Assembly: GCA_022579005.1 (NCBI GenBank)
Contig: MU401632.1
Location: 17,305 to 81,304 of the forward strand
Source of the DNA: Poronia punctata
Lineage: Eukaryota > Ascomycota > Sordariomycetes > Xylariales > Xylariaceae
Length of the DNA stretch: 64,000 nucleotides
Direction of reading: 5' to 3'
Shown: positions 10,986 to 22,659 of the stretch, piece after piece
Layout: each line of letters opens with the position of its first letter
Position numbering within the stretch: the first letter of the stretch is position 1
Notes under the pieces: generated by a model
The model's input: only the letters and a program-made list of their open reading frames with translations
What the model was told of the DNA's origin: nothing
Database searches by the model: none
Made by a program: the position numbers and the translations under genes

Positions 10986-12179
10986 TCACGGATTATAAGA
11001 CAAAACCTCGAGGTTTCGCACTTGGTAAAGCGTGTCTAGTCCCCGTGTTAGCTTTTCTATTCTGATCCCATCGGGAAATGGATGAATCATTTTCGACTTA
11101 CCACTATCCGGCCCTGGAGATCCGGAAGACCCTTCCATCTGCAAGTTGATGATCCTTGAGTGTGCCGTTAGCCATCCACGTCACCCCGGGGCATGCGCAA
11201 CATAATAGTAGGCTTTTTCAAACGACATTCGACCAAGTTTGGAACTTACAAGTACATGGGCTTCCCGAAGAAGTCACCTCCGACCTGAGTATCGACGAGT
11301 GAGCCGTCCATGTAAAAGTTTACCGATACGCTAAACATCGAGGGATCATCAGCATATCTCTGGACGGGTACAGATTCACTTCACATTGGTCTCGACTACG
11401 TACTCTTTCTGATTTATATCGCGGACTTCGCACTTGATCGAGTGGAACTCATCTGGGCTCGAGTAATCGACGTCTTTCCAAGAGAGGACTGACGATGTAT
11501 TGAACGTGTTGAATGACTAATGGGTTCAAAGTCAGCAAGCTCGATGTTTTCAAGCATTCTCCAATTTCTAGGGCTGTCATGAAGTCGAGCTTCTAGCATC
11601 CAGTGTGTCGAATCGAGCAAGAAGTACAGTTCATATGAACACTTACAATCTTGCCAGAACCTTTCCACTCGGCCATATCAATCTCAGGCGGCCACCCTTC
11701 CACCGCAGTAAGCCAAAATGCCGGCCAAGTGCCTTTTGTCGTCGTAGCCTTGAACTCTCCGGTGAAATCGTAACCACCACCCTGTGAGACGTTGAAGTGT
11801 TCCTTTGCGTGGATAGCACCAGACAAGTAATTGATCGGGATACTCTGACCGCCGTGCGAGGCGTCAGGTTCTCCGGAGACCTTCCTCGCCGTAAGGGTGA
11901 GCAAGCCATCTGAGAAGGCGACTTGATTTTCGTTCATGCGAGCTCCTCCATTGCTTCACGTATACCTACTTGTCAGCCCCTTCTTGCACTTTCTTCTTCC
12001 TGACTAGCAGGAGCTTCATCTGTTACTTACTGGTCAGTGCCCCAGGGATAGTTATAATTCCAGTCCGTATCAAAGTCCGACTGCGAGTTGAAACTCGTAG
12101 TCGGGATTATAGTACGAACTGCATCTATCCCGGCCGCAAAGGCCAGGAGCGAAAAGCCTACGGTAGAGAAATACATCAT
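10986..12179 (-). CDS. Secreted GH16-like glucanase (concanavalin A-like fold)
   Basis: Six exons: 12179-12031, 11953-11647, 11516-11434, 11357-11250, 11154-11102 and 11035-10986; phases fit and give 249 aa. Seen: a signal peptide at residues 1-20 (hydrophobic core SLLAFAAG) and the GH16 active-site motif EIDMAE (140-145), in which E140, D142 and E145 are the expected nucleophile, assisting acid and acid/base. PAFWL lies just before it, and the C-terminal strand region has NLQMEGSSGSPG. Known of the family: cleaves or transfers beta-1,3/1,4-glucans at the cell wall or outside the cell. The start is one of two adjacent ATGs (12179 or 12176). Intron 3 (11433-11358) is the least certain junction: an alternative donor at GTCCGC with acceptor CCAG also keeps frame. 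There is no GPI signal. Substrate unknown. Confidence 0.85.
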
Positions 12180-13406
12180 GTCTCGATGTCGTGATCTCGC
12201 CTCGAAGAACGCGAAGGAACGGCTCAGAACGCTTTTTGAAGTCCAACTACACGACCTCACAAGCGCAACTATGGATATTCTCAATCAAAACTGCTGTCAC
12301 TATATATTTCCCCCATTGGAGCAATTTTCCTAGACTTCATACTGCGGTGGTTGTCCTTCCGCCGGATAAACTACCTCCTGCCTTGTTTGAAGATCATGTA
12401 ACCTGGGGTGGAGTGTGGACTTGGTAATGCGACCCATTGCGTGCGTTGCAGTTGCAGACTTCAATGCCTTATCTCCGATATATAGAACTGAATCAAAGGT
12501 CGCATCTTCGTGACATCCATCCGGAGAGAAAGCGCTCACCTTTCGTCATATAAATCCCCATGAAATTATAAAGTGAGTAACAGGTATGCCGCCGACGTCT
12601 GACATCGCGTTCTGACAAAAACCTGCCTACCTTAGGCACCGTAGTATCCTTAACACTGATAATTGCATATGTATGAGGATTTATCGCTATTCCTGATATA
12701 AGGAGTTGGTCAAGTTTCCTCTTGCCTCCCTGTCACCCGTGTACGACGCCGTGCTCGTATATCCCTCTTTGTAGTGTCCTACAGTCCTACGAGAACATGT
12801 CTACGCATCCTTCGCATCCCTCTCGTCCAAATGAGCTTCAATCAACGTCAAACGCCTCGTGCGTAATCGGCCTATCCTAGGATTTTACTACGACGGCAGG
12901 TAGAAGCGATGGGATCCTTTGGGATCCGGTCACTCAATCAATCGACCGTTATTGTCCATGCGAATCTTTTGTCTGTTCATATTCCATACCTTAGGCATGA
13001 AACGAGGTTCTGAAAACGGTCTGCGGTGAGGCTCCGCCGGTTAGGTGAGCAAAACAGGCGAAGAAAAAAGCAGCATCACGGCTCAAACCCACTGCCGTCC
13101 GTCTCCACAGGGGTACGCTACCAAGCTGCCTGTACGCGATGGCCTCCAATAAAACCCAAGCATCATCTTGGACAGGATCTATCTCGTTACAAGTGCACAG
13201 GTGATGATTCCTAGCGTAACCTCGCTAATAACGCCAATCTGGTTATGAAGCAATATAAGTTTGTTAACAATATGTACAGGATATATATATATGCAGGGTA
13301 TATGTACAATACAAAGATGAAACCCAATGCGGCCCGATGCTGTCTGTGTAAGATAGGGAAATATTATAATTCGTCATCGTAGCCGGTCGTTGCCAAGTGG
13401 TAGCAG
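12180..13406. other. Intergenic: GH16-gene promoter and regulator 3' flank
   Basis: No gene seen. A short AT dinucleotide run lies at about 13282-13292. Short open frames lack recognisable features. Confidence 0.5.
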
Positions 13407-14582
13407 CTACTGCTCTTTCCGTGTCGACTGTTCCGAAAGCGGCTTCGATATGTCGTACGAAGTACGGAAGAAATCGGCCGTCTCGCCACTCCGCCGGTGC
13501 ATTTCGCCGTCGAATAAGTGTAGCATCGCTCCGACGCCCGATAGCCTCTCTAGTCGATTGATGGACTGGCGCCAGGCCTCCATATGTTTCGTGCTGGCCA
13601 GCGCATTGACCTCTCGCAGACGCATTTCCAAGGCTTCCAGAACGGCCGGGCTGGTCTTCAGAGATGATTCTTGCTCTTTCTCGCCTACCTTTTCGTTCCC
13701 GCTCGGGTCCGCCGCCGTTGTCGCTTTCCGCATCCACGACAGGTACTCGGCGACTACCGAAGAAATGCCAGCGATCTCTGCCTGTGTGCTAAAGACGGCC
13801 ATGCTGAAGGCCGTAAACTCGGCGAGGATGTGGTTAGCGTCATCAGGTCGGCTCGGCCTCGGCCCTGGCGACGGTGGCGGTGACGTGGTGGATGTGGATG
13901 AGCCGTTCATGAGTCTGACGTCGCGCAGGCTAGGTACGTGCCTATGTGAGAAGACACTGTCCCTTCGGAAGGACGAAGAAGAGGTGCTAGCGACAGATAT
14001 ATCATCCGTGTGTCTCACAGTCGGCATTTGGAATTGGGACGGGTCATGCTGAACACTCATATGGCCGCTAGAGAGGTAGTTCATGAAGTCATTATCCAAG
14101 CTCTCCGGGGATATTTGGAGGGACCGGTGGGCGAATGAAGTCGGCGGTAGGCCCGGCATACTCGATGACATGAACTGGTCTGCTGTAGGTATCGTGGTCG
14201 GCATCATCAAGTTCAAAGAGGAACAGTCCGGGTACTCGACCCCCATGGAAGAATTCGGAATGGGTATCGGCGGCTGTTCACTCCCAGCCGCTTTACTATT
14301 GCTCCCCTGTCTCAATATATAAGCCTCTGCTTTATCTGCACTAACAGATTAGTCATTCGGTACCACATCGTCGGCTTCACTCTGAAGAAGGACGTTACCT
14401 AATCTTTCCTGTAGGCTTTCGATAGTTTGAGCCAAGTCGGCCTTTGTAGGTTTGTGGGTGGGCACATAGACGCATGTTTCTCCGGCTCGCAGGCATTTCT
14501 CACACGCGGGTTGGCCTCCATCACATCGTACTTTCCGATCGCGGCATAGTTTACAAGCTATGTGCCGTGCGAAGTTGCTCAT
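13407..14582 (-). CDS. Zn2Cys6 fungal-type transcription factor
   Basis: Two exons: 14582-14399 and 14335-13407, joined by a 63-bp intron with branch site GACTAAT; 370 aa. Seen: an N-terminal zinc cluster C10-x2-C13-x6-C20-x6-C27-x2-C30-x6-C37, the canonical binuclear cluster that binds CGG-type half sites. It is followed by a linker and a short heptad-like helix (about 49-70: L-A-Q-T-I-E-S-L then L-D-K-A-E) for dimerisation, a Ser/Pro-rich middle, and a helical C-terminal region (about 215-360). No full fungal-specific middle homology region is evident; the protein is short for the class, and resembles the AflR-like group in layout only. Target genes are unknown. The flanking genes are not an obvious pathway, though the next gene is a secreted glucanase. 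Confidence 0.88.
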
Positions 14583-17500
14583 GGTTAGATGCCCCGAGTG
14601 TCACAATATGAGAAACGATTGAAGGTGGGAGGGAGGAGGGAAAGATCTTGCTTGGCTCGGTATCACCCAAAGTCAGTCGCGGATCTTGAGCCCAACTGTC
14701 CTCGTGTCCTCGTCTTCGCTCCACATGTGTATGCTGCGATGATAGGATATTGGTAACCTTCCGCAATCATGTTGTGTAGGTGGGTAGGCAGGTGATATGG
14801 AGACCGAACCTAGCTTGAGGTATAAACCAAGGTTATAAAGTTGTTGCCAAGCGTTGGTGTTCTAGGCCGATGCATATGATTAAGCTCTTGGTCTTACTCT
14901 TTCCGGCTGGCCTCGAGCTGCTCTATACGCCAACTGACACCCTGGACAACGTGGACGGAGTCAGGGTACATGGTTGTGTGGGATCTGAACCGTCCTTGTT
15001 GTGGGGAAGTTGCTTTCCAGATGAGCAAAGGAAAGCAAGGAGAGGAACCGTATGATCAGTATCCCAGAGCGATCATACCTTCAAATATAGAAACACCCTA
15101 CACACCAGATATATGTCTGACCCGGCAAGTATGAAGTATGAGTCTCGGTCCACAGAAAAAACGACAGCAGGGTGATCGACTGGTAGATGCTCGATACGAA
15201 CATAGTAAGTTTTGCGGGGGTGTAGGAAGACGCAGAGATTATCGAGGCTATCAGCAGAATTGTACACGTGGGTTTCAGCTCTGCTGGAAGTACCCATACC
15301 CCATCGCAGGTTATCTGGGTCAAGTGTTTCCTAACCAAACTATTCACGTTAGTTCGTGAAAGTTTACTGTATACCTAGTAATAAGGGGTTTACCATCTTC
15401 GGCCCCACTGGCGCGAGGTTGCCCCAGCTCCTTCGGATGAGGCTCACTTAATGGCACCGCAGAACTAGCGTCTGACCCCCCATTCCCCTGGCACACTTAG
15501 ACAATCGTTCTGCCTACGTCTAGACGTGTTGGCCAATATCTTCCGCGCCAATGAAGTAGACGGTGCGTGGTTCTGCAACTCTACACGCACTTGGAGAACG
15601 GCGAGAGTTGCTGTGAGGCAAATCCTAATTCCTGCAAAATGTACCGACTGGTATCCTCCGTAGGAATGGGACATTCTTTCTTCTCTGAACCACCAGCTAG
15701 CCCGATCTTGGCATGTGCAAACGTATCGGGCAGGATGAGCTGATTTATGTGCGCATCGCTTCGCTTTGGAGGCGGACAAGTTTCTTCGGCTCATCCTGCC
15801 AAGGAATGAGATAGTAGTGGAAACGATCGAAAGCGTGCTTGGGGCAGGAATAGCTAGTGAAAATTGGAGCGCGAAATGCATGCAAGCTTCAACAGCGGGA
15901 AGAGGGCGACGGTTCCATCGTATTCGACCCAAAATTGATGTAACGGGCTGAAACGAGAATTAAGGTGTACCGGTACTACTGTACCTCTCCTTACCCACCT
16001 TGGCCTTCATCGTTCAAGCTGAGCGAGATGGAAGCAACCTGCCTAATCGATCTACTGCGTCATGACAATTAAAACGTCTTGTTTTGAACACTAAGGAAGG
16101 TGCCTTTTTGAGGTGTTGCCGAGTGGATGGCCAATTCCAAATCTGCAAGGAAGGTAACCGGCGTCTGCATGTGGCTTGGCGACATGGTGGGGCCACATTC
16201 AATATGTCTTGTGTCACGTATTACGAGTAGGTATACTTATCTCCCTTGATCTATCGCCGGCCCTTTACCTACTTCTTACCTCTTCACAGACAGCCGCCTC
16301 ATCGACTTAAATCAGACCTAGCTCACTGTAAGGAGAGAAGTTGAAGTTTCAGCCCTACAAATCGGATCTTGCCTGTCGATCTCATCATTGTCGTCACCGT
16401 GCTTTCTTTTTCAAGTAGGTAAACGTGGTCTACCAAAATCACCCTCTTACATGTGCAATCATCGATCAAGTGACCATGCATATATAGCCTTAGCCACCTG
16501 CAAGCGTCGATTGTTATACAAGTATGAGTATCAGTCCCTATTCAGGTCTGCCTTGGTATAGACCGGACCGGCCCGTCTTGTCAAATAAGCTTTCCTTCTA
16601 GAAGGCTGATGAATACGAGTACAAGCTGCAAGGCAATGAATGCCCAGGGGTACCTAGGTAACCTGGCACTCTAATCATGACAGGACGGATACCGGTCCGG
16701 ATAACCTACGAGGTCCTGGTTTCTGTTTACCTATCAAGGCAACCTTAGTTTACAACGAAGTAAGTGTTTTGAACCGCGCAAGGAGGCAATGCTCTCTGAC
16801 CGATTTTCCGGCCAGTTTTGTTTCGGTCCAATCTAGGCTAACCTAGACAGATTAGATAATGAGATTGCCGAGCCTGAGTACCGTTTTAAAGCTTACTGCA
16901 CCGTTAAATTAACCATATGGCTAGTCTTAAGACGGCTAGTTCGAGATTCAAACCAGTCAGCCACGCTGTTCATACGTTACGAATACCCTCGTAGGTCACA
17001 GATGTGGTCGTGCCAGGGCGCTGGATCTGCAATGTCTGCAGTCTTTCTGGCGTGTCCGTTACCGGTATAACTGGGTTATTTACAAGCACGTGTAGATGGT
17101 CTACGTGTATGTACGGTAAAGTTGACTGATAACCAATAGTTGCCCGTCTTCTACCGGACCTCGGAACGAAAAGCGATCTCCCGGGGGAAAAGGGGCTCGT
17201 GTATTCCTACCAGCTGAGTGCCCACGTACTGCTATTAAGGTATGTAGGGCGCTCCATCTAATTACGCGTACGCTCATCGACTGTGTTTCAACTGCAGACT
17301 AGAAAGGACCGTACAGGTAACTAACTGCATCAATCTGTTACCACAATTGGAGACTGGGGACTGTCTGGTTTAACAAACGCCGTAGGTGAGAAGTACGATC
17401 TCAAACGCGCTATTCTTAACCGAAGCAATATGTTTTCTTTGTCACAACAGACTTGGATGAGGCGGCATTACGCAATAACACACCAGTAAGCTTCCCATAA

Positions 17501-18221
17501 TTCCTCTCTGCCACGTTTTTCTCGCTTGTACTTCACCCACCCACACTCCCGATTTGCCTGCCGGCACTCTCTTCATCAGAGTAAAAGGCGTACCCATGGC
17601 GGTGGATCCGGTTGACCCCTGCCACGTGAGTGGAGCAGGATATACGTCGTCGTAGTAATCATAACATACTCGGAACCTCCGCCGGGAATTGAGATCGGAA
17701 CCTTACTCTCGTGTCTCGGGATGAAGGAATTGCATCCTTATTTTGTGTGAAGGCGTATCTACTTGCGTGGCTGGTGCCTAGGCTGGTCTAAATTTGCTCT
17801 GGAAAGGGCTTATATAACCCTCGGCCTCCCTACCAATAATTACGTGAGGCCGCTTAGCTTCGACAATGGGCTGATGCATTAACCTCAAGTCGTACAAACT
17901 GAAAGTGGTCAAATATTCAAATGAAGACTTTTTGTGCTTTGAAGTTCATTGTACCGCATACGTGTAATCATTACACGTACCTCCTGTCTAACCATGATGA
18001 GATCGTTAGATATCTACATTTGGAGTCAGGTGAGGTGACCCGGCTTACCCGGTAGGTGACCATGGTGACATGCATTCGAGCAGCCGAGATTCCGAGCAGG
18101 TCTATCGCGACAAGAGTCCAGACATAACCTGCGACCGAATCAAACGTCTTAGTCTACATATTCGAAGCTTCTATAGCAAACAGCCGAGCAAGAACCAGCA
18201 TCATTCATTCTAAGCGACAAT
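14583..18221. other. 3.6-kb stretch without a convincing gene
   Basis: Longest GC-normal gap in the window. Open frames are short, overlap on both strands and show no recognisable motif or spliced continuation. The interval contains a perfect TACCTAGGTA palindrome (16651-16660) and a TACGAGTAC near 16614. It is the upstream region of the Zn2Cys6 gene and could hold an extended promoter or an unannotated noncoding transcript; nothing in the sequence proves either. Confidence 0.45.
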
Positions 18222-19331
18222 TCATTCCGTAGACTGCTTCTTCCTCTGCTCCTCCTTCAACTTCTCATACCCCTCCATCCCAACATCCCTCTCAAAGACC
18301 GGCCTAGGCAACTCAACACCCTGCACCGTCCTCCCATACCCAATCCCACCCAGCCGACTAACGGGCCTCAACACATCCGTAGCCACCATATTCCCCTCCT
18401 CATTAATCGCATCCTCCCTAACCCAAAACCGCAACCCCTCCAGCAAGACCATCACACCCGATTTCTTCCCAGGCGTCCCTTTACTATCAAACTCGCGCAC
18501 GCTCTCGACTTTACACTCGACTGAGAAAACGGCCTCGCGCACCCGCGGCGTCTTCACAGTCACGCAATCGTGCGACGGCGTCAATCCACTAACGTCCCAT
18601 TCAGAAATCCCCGTCGGCGCGTCGATGCTCGTGTAATTGGCTGCTTCGATGAAGTGCTCGCTGATGATATTCACCGTGCACTCGCCGTTGTCCATCAGGT
18701 TGCGTAATGTGTCTTTGGGATTCGCCAGAGGGGACGAGAAGCCAACGGCGAAAATGGGTGGGTCCGTGCATACTACGTTGAAGTAGGAGAATGGTGCTAG
18801 ATTTAGCGTCTCTTCTTCTTGTCCCGAACGCGTTGATATGAATCCTATAGGTCGCGGTGTGATTGCTGATATTAGGAGTTTGTAATTGAATGTTGAAGGT
18901 CGTCCGGGCTCGTAAGGATCAATGGTGACGTGTTTCTTGGCGGTATCTGCGCTTGTGTGTAGGTTGTTGGCGCCGGAGCCGGGTGTCCAGTCGGGATTTG
19001 ACGTCTTGGTGAGGTGGAAGTTGGCGGAAGTGTCCCAGTCCGGCCGGGACGCTTCGACGGTTTTGAAATCTGGATGTCGGGACATTTTTTTGCTGGGGGT
19101 ACGTTGCTGTTGCTGGTGAGAGGATAGAGAAAAGGAATGGCTTGCTATCGCTGGAGTGAGGGAGGGGTGTATAATTGTACCAGGCCGTTGATTACGATTA
19201 AGTACGAGGAGCCCGGACGGCCCGGTTCCGCTTCGGCTTCTACAAGAGAAGAAACGCCGGTGATACCCGCGCACGAGGAAGAGCCTATTGCGAGAAGTGA
19301 AGCTACGTGTTGGTGTTGGTAGCGCTAGCAT
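18222..19331 (-). CDS. Flavin reductase-like / FMN-binding split-barrel flavoprotein
   Basis: Single exon, 369 aa. Seen: a split-barrel core of about residues 138-345 with typical motifs ITPRPIGFIST, NLAPFSYFN, DPPIFAVGFSS and DTLRNLMDNGECTVNI, and the region ending LRPVSRLGG. This is the DIM6/NTAB (flavin reductase-like) family, which binds FMN and supports oxidoreductase or oxygenase reactions; the partner is unknown. Residues 1-81 are rich in Arg and Ser and lack acids, which suits a mitochondrial presequence. A second Met (residue 82, MSRHPDF) could start a cytosolic form at about 19088. Both starts keep the whole core, and the sequence cannot decide between them. Confidence 0.88.
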   Translation of the reverse strand: MLALPTPTRSFTSRNRLFLVRGYHRRFFSCRSRSGTGPSGLLVLNRNQRPGTIIHPSLTPAIASHSFSLSSHQQQQRTPSKKMSRHPDFKTVEASRPDWDTSANFHLTKTSNPDWTPGSGANNLHTSADTAKKHVTIDPYEPGRPSTFNYKLLISAITPRPIGFISTRSGQEEETLNLAPFSYFNVVCTDPPIFAVGFSSPLANPKDTLRNLMDNGECTVNIISEHFIEAANYTSIDAPTGISEWDVSGLTPSHDCVTVKTPRVREAVFSVECKVESVREFDSKGTPGKKSGVMVLLEGLRFWVREDAINEEGNMVATDVLRPVSRLGGIGYGRTVQGVELPRPVFERDVGMEGYEKLKEEQRKKQSTE

Positions 19332-20105
19332 GATTGGGCGGGGGCGGGGTAAAATAACTGTACAAAAGGTACTTTGAAGATAAGGGAGATAGCAACTTTT
19401 TCCCAGAGTAACATGGAGATGGGTTGCCTTTGACCATCACACTGCAATATTTTCTAGTGATGCAGGCATCCGTTGCAACGGAGTCTCGCATGAAAGGGAA
19501 GATGTAATGCATTGTGTAGGAATAATATGAGTCATGACGTCGAATACTACGTATAAATCGGGGGAACTCCAAGTTGCTTAAACACCCATGACTTTTGACG
19601 TCTCCGCAGTGTCACGTACCCAATGATAAGCTTCTTGTTTGTTTTACTTCAATATTATTTACGTACCTGTCAACAAGCGGCAATACGCATCGAGGAACTT
19701 TTTCCAATATGACCTTTTGTGTTTTATCTACGATCCAATAGAGACAGCCGTTACAGTGAATTCATCGCAATTTGTCTATGTAATGCAGCCTGGCCTAGAC
19801 AGGCCAGTCATTGCTAAACTAGACTACTTCCCAGACGTAGAACCGAGTCTTGTGTCAAGACATCCTCTCCTTCTGCTGGGGCTGAGATAACGCCCATCTC
19901 CCTGGATACAAAGAAAAACGAGGAGTGTTCAATCGCAGCTAAGCAATGAAGGCGGCGGACGAGTGCGGTGCTTAAGCAGTGGCCAACGACGATGGCGCGA
20001 GGGTCGAGAGCAGCGGAAAAATGGTGAATGCTAGATGAGAACAGTGTAGGGAATAGACAAACGCATGGTGAGCGGTCAGCTTTTTGTCGGTTCTCCTTTC
20101 TAAGA
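19332..20105. other. Intergenic: flavoprotein promoter and F-box gene 3' flank
   Basis: No gene in most of the interval. A 79-codon open frame at 19972-20211 overlaps the F-box gene's last exon in another frame and could be an alternative 3' end for that gene. Confidence 0.45.
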
Positions 20106-21576
20106 TCACGTGGACTCTGTATAGGTCATGAGCGGTCCTTTTTCCTGATACTCCGACATGATCAAATCTCCTCCCGCCTTCTTCCAAGTTTTCTTTTTCC
20201 ATATAGGCCACCCGAGTTCCCAGGACGACGTTGGGGATGTATATATACCTTCACCGTATAGGCACTCAGCCAGCGGTGCGTCGAATATCTCATGTGGAGG
20301 GTCAAGGTACTTGCTAAGCTTGGAGGCTAATCTCCGACGGTCGCCTGTTTTTGAGAGTGATGCTAGTAGTTTCAAACCGCCAGACAAGACGGTGTGCATA
20401 TGCCCTAATAATCGCAGAAAACATGTCAGCCTTGGTATACATCTCCTATACAGATCCTTTGATTGTCAAAATTCACTCACCCACGCGTTCGGACTCAGAT
20501 AGGTCAATGTAGGTGGTGTCGCAATAGTGGCAGTTGTGGTCATCCAAGCATCGGTTGCGCTGGAGCCGCTGAACAATGTCAAATATTTCAGTGTATTTCT
20601 GCTGAAAGAAGAATTCGATGGATGACATTTCTCGTAGTCCGTAATCGAATAATTGGAGCATAATACCCACCGATTCCTCTCGCTCCATCCGATCTGGTTC
20701 CCAGTTCAAAGTGCCGTAAACTAGTTCCCGCCTACCAAAGAGGTTATGGAATGTACCATAGTCGTACAAGGCACAGAATGTCCGTCGGTCTTCCACACTG
20801 GTCCATTTTGGAGAAGCGATTCGGATAGACGGGTGCTTGGCGGAAAGTTCTTTGGCTGCTTCCCCCAAGTTCGACTCGACCGAATCTCTGAATTGTCGCA
20901 GTAGGGGCCACACAACAGACAAATGGCAGGCTGCCATCACGCGGACCTTGCCGGGACTCAGAAACCTCGGAGAGGGGGTAGGTTGGAAGTTAAACCAACC
21001 CTGGCGGGAGAATCCATAGCTGCGCAAAGGGTTATAGCCAAGGTCACTCTCAAGTGGTCTGATTTCACGTGTGGTCGACATTAAATGAGCGTATGCATGT
21101 CGGTAGGAATAGTCCAAGTCGCGATCTAGACAGGTAGAGAGTATCCTATGGCGATCCGAGAGGTACTGGCTGTGCATTACGGGGGACGCATGAACGATGG
21201 AGTGTAATGCCGGAAGATCTGGTATATGGAGGAGGATGTTGATTCTCACCTCCGCTGGCAGCGTTTCGAAGGGACAGAAGGTACAGAAGCGACAAATATT
21301 TCGCTGCAAGTTGGACTTACAACACCTCTTTTCTGCTTCCGGGCGTAGTAGACAATGCCCTTCCTCGTCCTCGTCTACCTCGTAGCTTGAACTATCGTCG
21401 TCGGACTCAGTACGGACATTACTGTGAGAAGTAATCCACTTGGATAGAATCTTGTTGTGGTAACGGTCGTCCACCCCCCCGGGCCCCGGGCCTTCGTAAA
21501 GCATGTTTGTGTGCGGATCGTACGGTTCGGAACTTTGCTGTATATCATCAGCCCAGTAAATCGTAGGATCAGACAT
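20106..21576 (-). CDS. F-box-like protein, candidate SCF substrate receptor
   Basis: Two exons: 21576-20481 and 20404-20106, joined by a 76-bp intron; 464 aa. Start taken at ATG 21576. Seen: a Ser/Asp/Glu-rich N-terminal tail, then a Cys-rich patch (RFCTFCPF) leading into an F-box-like segment at about 102-140 (LPAEVRINILLHIPDLPAL). The rest is helical with conserved-looking Trp/Arg motifs and a second Cys/His patch (CLDDHNCHYC) near 350. F-box proteins bind Skp1 and recruit substrates to SCF ubiquitin ligases; a Skp1 gene lies 25 kb to the right. The target is unknown. The second exon's reading frame ends at 20106, but a different frame stays open to 19972, so an unseen intron could change the C-terminus. 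Family match is moderate because the F-box is divergent. Confidence 0.75.
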
Positions 21577-22659
21577 TTCCAAGTTGGTCTGGGCTCCGAG
21601 CCACTAGGTCTTTCTCAGATATGATGACACTCTGTATAGAAAGAGAGAAATCTCTAGGTGACTCAAAGGCGGGAACCGAAATCCCTACCGTTACACGTGC
21701 TACCTCGCTGACGAGGAGCAAGTATGACTTGAAAGGGAAGGAAGACGGTTATTGCGTGTAGAAGGTTGTGTTAAGATGAAGGTCTGCAGGCAGTCAGGTT
21801 TAGATTGGTTGGTTAACCGTTGATATTGGGATTGCTTGGGAAGACGGTGGCGAAGATGGGGGATTGTTGAAGAAGAAGAAGAGGTGAAGGTGAAGGTATG
21901 TAGGTTAGAAGGTTTGAGACTACCTACTGAAATACCTGGTAGGAGAATGGTAAAGGTACCTAGGTATGTACTGCTGAAAACATGAGACCAATGCTGTACC
22001 TAGGTACATTATGTAGGAAGTAGGTATGAAGTACATACGTAAATACATTAAGTAGGTACAGACATACATGTACATCTGGTGAGGTATGTACACCAGGTAC
22101 CTATACGTATTCGAGGGCATACAATTTACTAAAGTGTTCAGATGCCTACCCACACATTAAACGACACCTCATATGATCTCTGACCTATCCGCCAGTAGGA
22201 GAGAGGTATCTACTTCGATAAGGACCTCGAGTAAGGCCTAATGCTGTGGCCGAAGGAGATGGGACCGCGGGATGATCTATATGTTCACCATACAGGAGTA
22301 TTATTAGGAACAGTATCAAGTTGAATACTTCAATATAGATCAAAGGGCTTTGGTACCGACATATCGTAGGAAATGGGCTCATGGTGAAGAAATCAAGTCT
22401 AGCTCCCTCTCACTTACCTTTAAAGACTTTCTGTGTTAGGTACCTCCAAGGTTGGCTGATATGTACCCGTGAGCTCGATCTCGAGACAGAACTTGGAGCT
22501 GCAGAGATAAAGGTAGGGCAAGTCACTGAAGCTCTCGTAGCAACATGTCATTATAGAAACGCGTTCATAAATCAATATCCTAAGATAACAGAGCTCTATG
22601 GTATCTACCAACGCCATGACTCCACGTTAACAAAAAGGAAGGGGCATATGTAAAACGGC
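21577..22659. other. Intergenic with dense CCTA/TAGG and GTACATAC short repeats
   Basis: No gene seen. From about 21880 to 22120 the DNA is dominated by recurring TAGGTA, TACCT and TACATAC elements, including two perfect TACCTAGGTA palindromes (21957-21966 and 21997-22006). Lies upstream of the F-box gene and downstream of pde1. Confidence 0.5.

Noticed and set aside
13407..14315. Zn2Cys6 gene as two separate short genes
   Set aside because: A 63-bp intron with a good branch site joins them in frame through LQERLDKAEAY.
15465..15932. 155-codon frame in the 14.6-18.2 kb gap
   Set aside because: No recognisable motif, overlapping frames on the other strand and no spliced continuation.
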